Source of the DNA: Streptomyces sp. NRRL S-87
Lineage (GTDB): Bacteria > Actinomycetota > Actinomycetes > Streptomycetales > Streptomycetaceae
Assembly: GCF_000719335.1 (NCBI RefSeq)
Contig: NZ_JOGB01000006.1
Coordinates: forward strand, 80,708 to 144,707
Length of the DNA: 64,000 nucleotides
Direction of reading: 5' to 3'
The notes below the pieces were generated by a model. The model was not told where the DNA came from. It saw only the letters and a list, made by a program, of their open reading frames with translations, and ran no database searches. Positions 18,792-27,549 of the stretch are shown here, in pieces. How positions within the stretch are numbered: position 1 is the first letter of the stretch; each line of letters begins with the position of its first letter. The translations under genes were made by a program, and so were the position numbers.

Positions 18792-20579
18792 TCAGCCCAG
18801 CCACGGGAGCATCGGGTCCACCCAGCCGGACGCCAGCAGCCCGGTGAGCAGGAGGACGGCGGAGGCGGCGACGGTCTCGGGCCAGCGGCGCGGCAGCACG
18901 CCCGTACGCGGACGCGGTGCCGTCGGCGTACGGCCGGCCGGCGCGCGCCGCAGTCGGCCGACCGGCCCGGACGCGCCGATCACCCCGGCCGCCTCGGGGT
19001 CCGGAGCTAGCGAGGTGGCCCCGGACACCGGGGACGTCCGGGACGTGCGGGACGCCCCGCGGTGCAGTTCGACCGCCAGGTCGCGGACCAGCGGCCCGTT
19101 GATCTGGCACTGCACCGACAGGTAGAGCAGCAGGCCCCAGTTCGGCTCCCAGCCGTTGCGGGCGACGGCCAGCGCGAGACCGACCGCGGCAGCGCCGTTC
19201 GACGCGACGAGCCAGAGCAGGGAGACACCCGCCACCCGGCGGGCCATGCCGCCGCGGGCGCCCCTGCCGCGCACCCCGGTGGGCACCCAGGCGGCGCTGC
19301 GCCCGCGCAGCGTGTGCAGGAAGGCGGTCGCGGCCGCCACGCTGGTCAGGACGTTGGCGCGGATGACCTCCACCCGCCAGCGGGTGCGGCTGATCCGGGG
19401 CAGCAGCACGTGCCACAGCCACAGGGGTGCGAGCAGCGGCAGCACGTGCCAGGGGCGGATGTGGTCCGGGTACCAGAACATCATCACCAGCGGCGGCAGC
19501 GGGGCCGCGAAGGTGTTCACGGCGGTGGTGAGGTAGCCGACGACGCCCTCGTAGAAGCAGAGCCGCATCCGCCAGGGGGCGCGCATCTGCCGCAGCACCG
19601 GGGTGCCGATCAGGTGCAGGTTGCCCATGGCCCACCGGTACTGCTGGTTGACGAAGGCGGTGAGCTCGTCGGGCGAGGTGCCCTTGGCGACGAGCACCGG
19701 CACGTACAGGGTGCGGAACCCCCGGGCGTGCAGGGCGAGTCCGGTGTACAGGTCCTCGCTGTGGTCGAGCCGGGCGAAGCCTCCGGCGGCGTCGATGGCG
19801 GTCCGCCGGTAGACGGCGTTGCTGCCGCAGCAGATGGCGGCGTCGCTCGCGTCGCGGGACGGCTGGATCCAACGGAAGAACCACTCCTGGGCGGCGCCGG
19901 CGGCGCGCTCGATCCAGCCCATGGCCTCGTCGGTGTCGAACCACTGCGGGCTCTGCACGATGCCTACGCCGGGGTCGGCGAGGTACGGAACGAGATGGTG
20001 CAGGAAGTCGGGCCGGGGCGCGAAGTCGGCGTCGAGGATGGCGATGAGGTCGGCACTGCTGAGCGTGAGCGCGTGGTTGAGGTTGCCGGCCTTCTTGAGG
20101 TGGCCGCGGTCGGGGCGTACGACGTACTCGTAGCCGTACGAGTCCGCCAGCGCCGCGACGTCGGGCCGGTCGGCGTCGTCCAGGACCCACACGGTCAGCT
20201 CGCCCGGCCAGGCGACGGCCGCGACGGCACGGTAGGCGTTGGCGAGGACCGGGAGCGGTTCGCCGCAGGTCGGCAGGTAGAGGTCGACGCTCGGCGCCCG
20301 TACGGGCTGCCAGGCGTGGACGAGGACCTCGTGGGACCGGCGGGTCAGGCGGCGCTGGCGGAGGTTGTTGACGGAGGAGAGGACCAGGGCGACGAGGTTG
20401 AGCCCCAGGACCGCCAGGAACGCCCACAGCGCGGGTGTGCGCAGGGCGAAGGCGAGCATGGTCGCCGCCGTGAAGACGAAGGCGAGCGAGCTGCCGACGA
20501 GGACCCAGCGCCGCTGCGGGCCGAAGTACCGGTAGAGCTCGTCGTCGGACGGTGGTTGCGGAAGATGGTGCACGGTCAT
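18792..20579 (-). CDS. Processive family 2 glycosyltransferase (cellulose-synthase-like)
   Basis: A 595-residue membrane protein. Two N-terminal helices (about 25-70) precede a GT2 domain with the processive-synthase signature: VLDDAD, ILDADFAP, SEDLYTG in the place of TED, and QQYRWAMG (the QxxRW motif). Further membrane helices follow (about 320-520). Such enzymes polymerise UDP- or GDP-sugars while moving the chain across the membrane. No PilZ domain is seen, so c-di-GMP control through that domain is unlikely. The partner gene downstream carries GH16, which points to a beta-glucan-type product rather than cellulose, but the sugar cannot be read from sequence. ATG 20579 follows GGGGGG; an upstream extension exists but looks non-coding. 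Confidence 0.88.
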   Translation of the reverse strand: MTVHHLPQPPSDDELYRYFGPQRRWVLVGSSLAFVFTAATMLAFALRTPALWAFLAVLGLNLVALVLSSVNNLRQRRLTRRSHEVLVHAWQPVRAPSVDLYLPTCGEPLPVLANAYRAVAAVAWPGELTVWVLDDADRPDVAALADSYGYEYVVRPDRGHLKKAGNLNHALTLSSADLIAILDADFAPRPDFLHHLVPYLADPGVGIVQSPQWFDTDEAMGWIERAAGAAQEWFFRWIQPSRDASDAAICCGSNAVYRRTAIDAAGGFARLDHSEDLYTGLALHARGFRTLYVPVLVAKGTSPDELTAFVNQQYRWAMGNLHLIGTPVLRQMRAPWRMRLCFYEGVVGYLTTAVNTFAAPLPPLVMMFWYPDHIRPWHVLPLLAPLWLWHVLLPRISRTRWRVEVIRANVLTSVAAATAFLHTLRGRSAAWVPTGVRGRGARGGMARRVAGVSLLWLVASNGAAAVGLALAVARNGWEPNWGLLLYLSVQCQINGPLVRDLAVELHRGASRTSRTSPVSGATSLAPDPEAAGVIGASGPVGRLRRAPAGRTPTAPRPRTGVLPRRWPETVAASAVLLLTGLLASGWVDPMLPWLG

Positions 20580-20873
20580 GGAGCCCCCCACGGCTGAATT
20601 GCTTGCGCGCCCCTGCTGAGGTCCCACAGTAGCTTCAGAGGTATAGACCATTCGCCGAAGAAGGGGTCGAGGGCGGAAATCGGACACCGGTTTGGCGAGA
20701 CCCGACCGGTCCCGTCTCCGTATGAAATGCGCAGGTCACAGCCGTATGAACGGCGTACGAAGGAGGCGTCCTCCCCAGGTGGCGCGCCGGCGTACCGCCG
20801 GGCCCGCCAGCCGCCCCGCCGGCGGATGATGTAATGACCCCAACGTGCAGCAGCTTGTTACATAGGGGGAAGC

Positions 20874-21515
20874 GTGACTGAGGACCGGCTCGTCAGTTCG
20901 GTGAAGCGGTGGATCGACGGGTGGACCGTCTCACGCGGCGCCGCCGATCCGGTCGAGGAACCGTGGGGGTGGACCGTCGCCGTAGGACTGTCGAAGGAGG
21001 TCGCCCGGCACGTCCTGCCCCTGCCCGAGGAGGCCGATGTCCGCGCGCTCGCCGCCGGCGCGCCGCCGGGCACCTGGCTCAAGCTCTTCGCCCCGGCCGA
21101 CCTGGTGCGGCCCTGGGCGGGGGACGAGTGGGAGACGGGCATCGCCGGATTCCTGATGACCCTGCCGCTGGCCCCGGCACCCGTCGGGCCCCCGCCGGCC
21201 GGGTACACCGTGACGAGTTGGAGCAGGGGCGGGGTGCTCAAGGTCCTCGTCCGCGCCGAGGACGGTCGGCTGGCCGCGAGGGGCCAGGCGGGCCTGGCCG
21301 GCCGCACCGCCGTGGCGGATCAGATCGAGACCGCGCCGGACCAGCGGCGCAGGGGCCTGGGCTCCCTGGTCATGCGGACGCTGCAGCACGCCGCGTGGGA
21401 GGCGGGCGCGCGGGACGGGGTACTGGTGGGCACGCCCGACGGAAGGGCCCTGTACGAGGCTCTGGGCTGGACGCTCCGCTCACCCATGACGAGCCTGAGC
21501 CGCCGGGCGGACTGA
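20874..21515 (+). CDS. GNAT family N-acetyltransferase
   Basis: A 213-residue protein. The C-terminal half is a GNAT domain with the acetyl-CoA-binding motif RRRGLGSLVMRTL (about 160-172) and the final GTPDGRALYEALGW strand typical of small-molecule acetyltransferases. The N-terminal 90 residues are less conserved. The acceptor is unknown. GTG 20874 has GGGGGAA a few bases upstream. It is divergent from the GT2 gene, with about 290 bases between. Confidence 0.85.
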   Translation: MTEDRLVSSVKRWIDGWTVSRGAADPVEEPWGWTVAVGLSKEVARHVLPLPEEADVRALAAGAPPGTWLKLFAPADLVRPWAGDEWETGIAGFLMTLPLAPAPVGPPPAGYTVTSWSRGGVLKVLVRAEDGRLAARGQAGLAGRTAVADQIETAPDQRRRGLGSLVMRTLQHAAWEAGARDGVLVGTPDGRALYEALGWTLRSPMTSLSRRAD

Positions 21516-21569
21516 GGGCGAACGGGAGCGGCGGCCGACGCGGCAGGCACGCGCCGCCCGCCGCAGTCG

Positions 21570-22058
21570 TCAGCAGTAGTCGGCGGTGTTCCGCACCTCG
21601 CCGAAGCGGGGGAAGCTCCGCTCCACGGTGAACTCGTGCTCGTCCGCGGCCAGTCCGGACATCGCGTCGGCCACGAACTCCAGCTCGTAACCGTGGTCGG
21701 CCGCGGCCCGTGCGGTGGATTCGACACCCATCGTGGTGACCAGCCCGGCGACCACCACGGTGTCCACACCGCGCTTGCGCAACTGCTCGTCCAGGTCGGT
21801 GCCGTAGAACGCCCCGACGGTGCGCTTGACCACCACGATGTCGCCGTCCTGCACCAGGTCGTCGGCGAAGTCGCTGCCCGGCGGCTGTTCGGCGACGTTC
21901 GGGCGCTCCACCCGGACCAGCACGACCGGTCGGCCGTCGGCCCGGAAGGACGCGGCCAACGCGCGGCAGCGCACGAGCACTTCGTCACCGGAGTGCGGTG
22001 CCAGAGGGAGGGCGATGATGCGCGGCATCAGGTCGACGAGGATCAGTGCGGAGGTCAT
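21570..22058 (-). CDS. Isochorismatase-fold protein lacking the catalytic cysteine
   Basis: A 162-residue protein with the isochorismatase/nicotinamidase fold. The N-terminal Asp (LILVDLMPR) and the Lys (VVVKRTVGAF) of the usual triad are present, but the cysteine position is glycine: TTMGVESTAR where active enzymes have xxxCVxxTAR. Gly versions are known in part of this family, so either chemistry differs or it binds rather than cleaves. It is the last gene of the long leftward run, 18 bases after the 1667-residue fusion, and may be cotranscribed. Start ATG 22058; a GTG at 22064 is also possible. Confidence 0.8.
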   Translation of the reverse strand: MTSALILVDLMPRIIALPLAPHSGDEVLVRCRALAASFRADGRPVVLVRVERPNVAEQPPGSDFADDLVQDGDIVVVKRTVGAFYGTDLDEQLRKRGVDTVVVAGLVTTMGVESTARAAADHGYELEFVADAMSGLAADEHEFTVERSFPRFGEVRNTADYC

Positions 22059-22076
22059 GGCCACGATCGTAGGCCG

Positions 22077-25000
22077 TCAGGGGGTGGCGAAGTCGGGTCC
22101 GTACTGTGTGCGCGCCGCCGTCTTGATCTTGGCGATCGCCGTCCCGAAGTCGGCCCGGGACACCCCGCCCGGGTGGGTGTAGTCGTACGTGGCGGTGAGC
22201 TTGAAGGGTCTGACCACGAACGCGGGCGTGGGCGCATCGCTCTTGTGTCCCGCCTTCCACGGTACGGAGCTGAAGTTGCGCCGCTTGAGGAAGCACGCGT
22301 CCGTGAAGGACAGCGTCGAGTCGACCCACCGCCCCGAGATCTTCGCGAAGGCGGCCCGCGTCTCGGTGTCCGACTGGCCGTCGAGGGACAGGAGCAGGGC
22401 GGCGACCTGGCGTTCGGCCTCGGCGACGAAGGGGCCGCCCGCCTTCAGGGTGCGCTCGGCGACCAGCGTGCCGAGGTAGTTGGAGCACAGGTCCTCCGGC
22501 GAGAAGGAGGAGTTGTGCCGCCCGACCATCCACGGCCGGCCGCACGCGCCGGCTCCGAGGGGGTAGGTGACGATCTCGTGCGCCAGGGCGTCGTCGTAGG
22601 CGATGGACCGCGCCAGCTCCATCCACTCCGTGCGCGGAGCGTCGGAGGTCAGGACCGCCTCCCCGCCCTCCGCCGTGCCGACCTTGGTGCCCTTGCGGCC
22701 GCCGGCACGGTGGATCTCCTGGTAGGCGAAGGCCGTGCCGTCGCAGGTGTCCCAGAGGTGGCCGAGGTCCACGAAACCGGCCTTGCCCGTGTACACCGTC
22801 CTCGGGGTGCGGTCGGCGTGGTCGCCGAAGGTGCTCACACCCGCGAGCGAGCCCGACTCGAGCATGCAGCACGGCCGGGTCACCGGACGGGCCGCGGACA
22901 TGGGCGGGCTCGGCGGGGCGGTGACGGGGGCGAGTCCGGCATCGAGGGCCGCCCAGGTGTGCGGCCCGATCTCGCCGTCCTGCTCCCCGGGCTTGCCGGG
23001 GAAGGCCATCCGCTGGAACGCCAGCACCACGTCGTGCGTGTGCTTCGCGAACTGGCAGTCGTCGACCAGGGGCGCGCCGGGGATCCCCGGCCGGCCGGCC
23101 GCCACCTCGTCGGCGTGGATCGCGTTGAGGCGGCGCTGCGCCGCGCGCACCGCCGTGTGCTCGGAACCACGCTTCAGCAGCCGCGGGCGGGCGGCGGGAG
23201 GTACGGGCACGTCGGGGCAGGGCCCGACCGCTTCGCCGTACTCCGCCTCCGCCTCCGCCTGCGCCAGCAGGCCGCTCAGCCCACCGGGCCCGATCATGTT
23301 CGCCTCACTCTCCGCCGCTTCCGTGCCGATGAACACGGCCAGTTGCGCAACGTCCTCGGGGGTCACCGGGGGCCGGCCGCAGGAAGCCCGCCAGGCCGCT
23401 CCCACCCGGAAGGCGGCGAGCAGCCCGGACTGCAACGCCCCCTCCATGTAGCCGAAGAAGCCCGGTGAGGCCTGCTCACCGGCGAAGAACAACCGTCCCG
23501 CGTAGGAGCCGCTCAGGTTCTTCGCCACCGTGGTGACCTGGTTCTTGCCGGGGACCGAGTAACCGGTGCGGATGAAGGGCTCCTTGGGCCAGTCGGCCAT
23601 CAGGGTCTTCTTCAACTCGGCCGGGTAGCGCGGGTAGAGCAGGGGCAACCGCGCCTGGTACTTCGTGGGGTCCAGCACGTAGCCGCCGCCGGAGTACACC
23701 GTCAGGCACCGGCCCGCAGGCGGCGTGTGCTGGTTGTCGGTGCCCTCCCACACGCTGCCGAGCTGGTCCCAGAGCGCCGTCGGGGCCAGCCCGTCCTTGG
23801 TCCAGATGTCGTCGTCGAACGTGCTGAGGAACTTCACGCAGGGCCCGTGCTGCATGGTGTAGTCGGCCGGTACGAAGGGCGTGTGGCCGGTGACCGTCGG
23901 CCAGACGGCCGGCGGGGCGGCCATGATCGCGTAATCGAAGTCGGCGGTCGCGGCCCTCCCGCCCGACAGGGAGGTGACACGGATCCCGCCGGTCCGCGCC
24001 TCCACGGCGGTGACCTCGGTGTCGAGCCGGATGCCCGTCAGGCTCCCCGCGAGCGCGGCCGCGAGCCTGTCGTTGCCGCCCTGGCAGCGACGGGTCTCGG
24101 TGAGGCTCCAGTAGGCGAGCATGTCCCCGAAATAGGAGTGGGCCTTCACCGCGGCCAGGAAGCCGAGGTAGCTCTGGTCCGCCACCGGCACGCACTGGTC
24201 GTTCTCCGTCACGAACTCGAAGAAGTGCCGGGCCGGAGAGGAGGCCCGGCCGAACATGTCCGTGTCGTCGAGCCGGTCCGACAGCGACATGGCGTCCAGT
24301 TTCGCCGCGTCCCGGCTGGTCCAGGGGCGCCGGGCGTCGACCGCGCGGGCCTCCGCGCCGATCCTGCGCAGCACCGGCCGGAGGTCCGCCGCGAGCTTCT
24401 TCTGCTCGGGTTCCGTGAGGTCGTGGCTGCCGAACCGCAGGCGCACCTCGAGCGGCGGCTTCATGCGGCCGTAGTCTTCCTTGCTGGTGATCTTCTCCAG
24501 GGTGAGGCCGAAGGCCTTGGCCAGGGCCCGCCATGCCACGTGGTTCTCGCCGATCAGCTCTGCGCCGGCCTCGAGGACCTTGCCGGGGATCAGGGACCGG
24601 TCGGTGCGCACCCTGCCGCCGAGCTCTTTGGCCGCCTCGAACAGGGTGACCTGGACGCCGGCCGCGGTCAGCCACCAGGCCGCCGCGAGCCCGGCGAAAC
24701 CGCCGCCGATCACTGCGACCTTCATCCTGGACGGGGCGCAGGGGTCGGCCGGGAGGGTGATCGGCACTTTGAGGGCCGCTTCGAGCGCGGCCCAGGTCCT
24801 GGGGCCGATCCGCCCGTCGTGCTCCCTCGGCCGGTCGGGAAAGACCCGCCTCTGGAAGTCGAGGACGGCGGCGTACGTGCGGTCGCCGAACGCGCAGTCC
24901 ACCACCAGCGGGACGTACGGCAACCCCAGCCGCCCGGAGCGGAGTTCGCGTGCCCCGAAGGCGTTGAGGAGGCGTTGCGCGTCGCCCACCGCGGGGTGCC

Positions 25001-27080
25001 GCGACCCGGTCCGGAGCACGGCCGGCCGCGCGCCGGCGGCCACGGGCTCCCCACAGCCGGGCACCGCGGCCGGGCCGGCCGCTTCCGACATCGGCTCCGG
25101 CAGACGTCGCGCCGTCGGATCGGGCTCCGGCTCCGGCACGGGCTGCGGCTGCGCCATGCGCGCGAGGTCGGGTGCGGGGCACGGGCCGGCGGCCTGGGCG
25201 GGCAGGAGGGGTACTCCCGGCGCCGCGGGCCCGGCCCCGGGCGCGCGGACCGCGGCGACCGCACGGTCGGTCCGCAGGTAGCCGCTGCCCACCCGGCGCG
25301 GGTCGACGCCCGGTCCGGGCGGTTCGCAACCGGCCAGCAGCGCCCGGCGGGTCTCCTCGATGGCCAGCGGGCGGCCGGCCGCCTGGAACATGAGCGCCAC
25401 GGTGCCGGTCACCGCGGGGGCGGCCATGGACGTACCCGACATCCGCACGTACGCCGGGCCGCCCGCGCCGTCGCGCGGCCGTGACCTCGCGCCGGTGACC
25501 CGCACGCCCGGCGCCGCGAGGTCGGGCTTCTGGCGTCCGTCGCGCGTCGGACCGCAGGAGGAGAACGGTGCCGGCGGCCGGCCTTCGTCGTGGGCGTCGT
25601 ACGCACCGACCGTGAGCGTGCGGAAGCCGTTGGCCAGGGTGCCGAGCGTGGTGTCGGTGTCGACGTCGGCGTCACCGAAGTGCGCCTGGCAACTGCGGCA
25701 GCCGCCGTCGCGCTCGATCCAGGCGTGCACCCGGCCGTCGACCACGTCGTCGGCGCGCAGGGTGACGTCCCAGCCGGTCACGTGGGGGGCGGGGTCCAGG
25801 AAGAGGGCGATCTGGTGGTCGCCGTTGTTGGGGTCGCAGGCCCGGTGGTGGATGCGCCCGGTCTCCCGGCCCCCGATCCGTACCGCGCCGCGGCCGCCCA
25901 GCGGTACCGACTGCCGGTGGGCGCCGTCCGCGGTGGCCACGGTGACGGTCAGCCGGTCCCGGCCGGGGTACCAGATGTCGACCTGGTTGGCGGTCCGGTC
26001 GGCGGGGTCCACCTCGACGCGGAAGGTCCGCTCCTCCCCCGGGCGCAGCCGCCAGGAGGCGTGCGTGCGGCGCTGGAAGTAGTTGCCGCAACTCAGCACG
26101 ATCGCACGGCCCTTCGCCGTGCCGACCAGGTGGTCGAGGGCCTGGTCCAGCAGTTGGCGGCCGGTGTGCTCGCCGGCGTGCCGGCCCAGGCTCAGGTTGA
26201 TGACGCACGGGCGGTCCCCCGCCGTCTCGAAGATCATCGCGCAGGCGTCGAGGATGTCGCCGGAACTGCCCAGTGGCACGCCCCCCGTTCCGGCCCGGCC
26301 GGGCAGGCTGACGGCGACGATCGCGGCCTCCGGCGCGACACCCGGCGGCCCCCCGGCCAGGCCTCCGCCGGCCGCGATGCTCAGGGTGTGGGTGCCGTGC
26401 GCGCCGGATCCGTGGTCGAAGTCGGCGGGGTGGTACCCCAGGGCGCGGTACGGGTCGGGCCGGCGCAGGGCCGCGTCGAGGTGGGCGGAGGTGAACAGCC
26501 GTCCGGTGCCGCTCGGGCCGGGCAGGCCCCGGATCCGGCCGTGATCCCCGGGACCTCCGGGATCTCCGGGATCTCCGGGATGGGCCGGATACCCGGGATC
26601 CCAGGCCCGGTGCCCGGGGTTCCAGGCCGGGTGCCCGGGGTCCCGGTGGTCCACCGGGCGCTGGTCCCAGAGCGCCAGTAGCCGTGACGTCCCGTCCGGA
26701 CGGCGGAAGTCGGGGTGGGCGAAGTCGATGCCCCAGTCGGCGATGCCGATGACGACCCCGCGACCGGTCTCGGCCGGCTGCGGCCCCCGGTGCCGGTGCT
26801 CGACCGCCCCGGCCCCCGTCGGGGCCGCGCGGTGCGGGGCGTCGTGCTCCGGTGCCTCGACGTCCGGGGCGTACAGGTGCGGCGCCTTGACACTGAGGGT
26901 CCCGGGGTCGGCCCACAGGTCCGGGATGTCCCTGCGGCGCACCCGGACCGTGGCGATGTCACCGAAGGTGTTGACGACCCGCACCGACGCGGGTGGCCGC
27001 TGCGGATCCCGCAACCGCACGATGACGCCGACCTCGTCGTCGGGGCCGTGGCGGGCCAACTCGTACAGCGCCGGATCCAT
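22077..27080 (-). CDS. Five-part fusion: subtilase, PG-binding, flavin amine oxidase, PG-binding, C-terminal domain
   Basis: One uninterrupted 1667-residue frame. A short N-terminal domain (1-80) precedes an S8 subtilisin-type peptidase with Asp115 (IADWGID), His228 (GAHGTHT) and Ser551 (SGTSMAAP). The catalytic domain is split by a Gly/Asp/Pro repeat (about 145-185) and a beta insert. Then come PG_binding_1 (about 687-768), an FAD amine oxidase (786-1225) opening with the dinucleotide motif VIGGGFAGL and closing with FFAGEQASPGFFGYMEGAL, a second PG_binding_1 (about 1298-1382), and a C-terminal domain (about 1400-1667) with HNSSFSPEDLCSNYLG that resembles DUF4056. No signal peptide is present. 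All catalytic residues of both enzymes appear intact. Codon use is uniform across the junctions, arguing against an assembly artefact. The combined role is unknown. Confidence 0.88.
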   Translation of the reverse strand: MDPALYELARHGPDDEVGVIVRLRDPQRPPASVRVVNTFGDIATVRVRRRDIPDLWADPGTLSVKAPHLYAPDVEAPEHDAPHRAAPTGAGAVEHRHRGPQPAETGRGVVIGIADWGIDFAHPDFRRPDGTSRLLALWDQRPVDHRDPGHPAWNPGHRAWDPGYPAHPGDPGDPGGPGDHGRIRGLPGPSGTGRLFTSAHLDAALRRPDPYRALGYHPADFDHGSGAHGTHTLSIAAGGGLAGGPPGVAPEAAIVAVSLPGRAGTGGVPLGSSGDILDACAMIFETAGDRPCVINLSLGRHAGEHTGRQLLDQALDHLVGTAKGRAIVLSCGNYFQRRTHASWRLRPGEERTFRVEVDPADRTANQVDIWYPGRDRLTVTVATADGAHRQSVPLGGRGAVRIGGRETGRIHHRACDPNNGDHQIALFLDPAPHVTGWDVTLRADDVVDGRVHAWIERDGGCRSCQAHFGDADVDTDTTLGTLANGFRTLTVGAYDAHDEGRPPAPFSSCGPTRDGRQKPDLAAPGVRVTGARSRPRDGAGGPAYVRMSGTSMAAPAVTGTVALMFQAAGRPLAIEETRRALLAGCEPPGPGVDPRRVGSGYLRTDRAVAAVRAPGAGPAAPGVPLLPAQAAGPCPAPDLARMAQPQPVPEPEPDPTARRLPEPMSEAAGPAAVPGCGEPVAAGARPAVLRTGSRHPAVGDAQRLLNAFGARELRSGRLGLPYVPLVVDCAFGDRTYAAVLDFQRRVFPDRPREHDGRIGPRTWAALEAALKVPITLPADPCAPSRMKVAVIGGGFAGLAAAWWLTAAGVQVTLFEAAKELGGRVRTDRSLIPGKVLEAGAELIGENHVAWRALAKAFGLTLEKITSKEDYGRMKPPLEVRLRFGSHDLTEPEQKKLAADLRPVLRRIGAEARAVDARRPWTSRDAAKLDAMSLSDRLDDTDMFGRASSPARHFFEFVTENDQCVPVADQSYLGFLAAVKAHSYFGDMLAYWSLTETRRCQGGNDRLAAALAGSLTGIRLDTEVTAVEARTGGIRVTSLSGGRAATADFDYAIMAAPPAVWPTVTGHTPFVPADYTMQHGPCVKFLSTFDDDIWTKDGLAPTALWDQLGSVWEGTDNQHTPPAGRCLTVYSGGGYVLDPTKYQARLPLLYPRYPAELKKTLMADWPKEPFIRTGYSVPGKNQVTTVAKNLSGSYAGRLFFAGEQASPGFFGYMEGALQSGLLAAFRVGAAWRASCGRPPVTPEDVAQLAVFIGTEAAESEANMIGPGGLSGLLAQAEAEAEYGEAVGPCPDVPVPPAARPRLLKRGSEHTAVRAAQRRLNAIHADEVAAGRPGIPGAPLVDDCQFAKHTHDVVLAFQRMAFPGKPGEQDGEIGPHTWAALDAGLAPVTAPPSPPMSAARPVTRPCCMLESGSLAGVSTFGDHADRTPRTVYTGKAGFVDLGHLWDTCDGTAFAYQEIHRAGGRKGTKVGTAEGGEAVLTSDAPRTEWMELARSIAYDDALAHEIVTYPLGAGACGRPWMVGRHNSSFSPEDLCSNYLGTLVAERTLKAGGPFVAEAERQVAALLLSLDGQSDTETRAAFAKISGRWVDSTLSFTDACFLKRRNFSSVPWKAGHKSDAPTPAFVVRPFKLTATYDYTHPGGVSRADFGTAIAKIKTAARTQYGPDFATP
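26552..26578. repeat. 9-bp tandem repeat inside the subtilase domain
   Basis: Three copies of GA(C/T)CTCCGG in a row, encoding part of the Gly-Asp-Pro linker of the subtilase. The surrounding 100 bases have looser copies of the same pattern (PGH, PGY, PGD units). The length probably varies by slippage. Confidence 0.7.
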
Positions 27081-27093
27081 CCTCGGCCGCTCC

Positions 27094-27147
27094 GATCGCT
27101 AGGACTTTCCCGATCGCCAGGACTTTCCCGGTCTCTAGGGCTTGCCC
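27094..27147. repeat. 18-bp tandem repeat at the PASTA/fusion gene junction
   Basis: Three copies of an 18-bp unit (GATCGCTAGGACTTTCCC and variants): copies one and two are nearly identical and fill most of the spacer before the fusion gene, and the third, more diverged, covers the last codons and stop of the PASTA gene. The spacer therefore looks like duplication of the gene's own 3' end. Confidence 0.75.
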
Positions 27148-27542
27148 GGCGAGGCCGGGGGGCGGGACGGTACGACCCCCTTGAGCTCACCCAGCTTCTT
27201 GAGCAGGTCCTCGTAGCGCTTCTTCGCCTCGGCCTCGGTCTCCAGTGACCTGACCGCTTCGGTCAGCTCCACCAGCCGGCGGTCGAGGTCGACGGGGCTG
27301 GGCGCCGTGGAGATCACGTGAACGGTCACCGTCGAGCCCGCCTCGACGATCGCACCGGCAGAGGGGTCGAGGCGGAAGACGGTGTCCTTGGCGCCCTCGG
27401 TGATGATCTCGTGGAACTGGGGGACCAGTCCGAGTGTCCTGAGCCGCTGCTCGGCCTCGCCGCGCTTGCGTCCCATCAGGTCGGGGACGCCCACCTGGCC
27501 GCCGGTCTGACCCGTGGCGGGTCCGAAGGTCAACGTGTCCAT
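27135..27542 (-). CDS. PASTA-domain protein
   Basis: A 135-residue protein. Residues about 18-75 form one PASTA domain (VGVPDLMGRKRGEAEQRL start, VEAGSTVTVHV end), a fold that in PknB-type kinases and PBPs recognises unlinked peptidoglycan. A helical, probably coiled-coil segment follows (about 83-120), then a Pro/Ser tail. There is no kinase, membrane helix or signal peptide, so it is a free PASTA protein. GAGG lies five bases before ATG 27542. It is seven bases after the preceding gene and 54 bases before the fusion gene, clearly in the same unit. Confidence 0.82.
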   Translation of the reverse strand: MDTLTFGPATGQTGGQVGVPDLMGRKRGEAEQRLRTLGLVPQFHEIITEGAKDTVFRLDPSAGAIVEAGSTVTVHVISTAPSPVDLDRRLVELTEAVRSLETEAEAKKRYEDLLKKLGELKGVVPSRPPASPGKP

Positions 27543-27549
27543 CTGCGCC

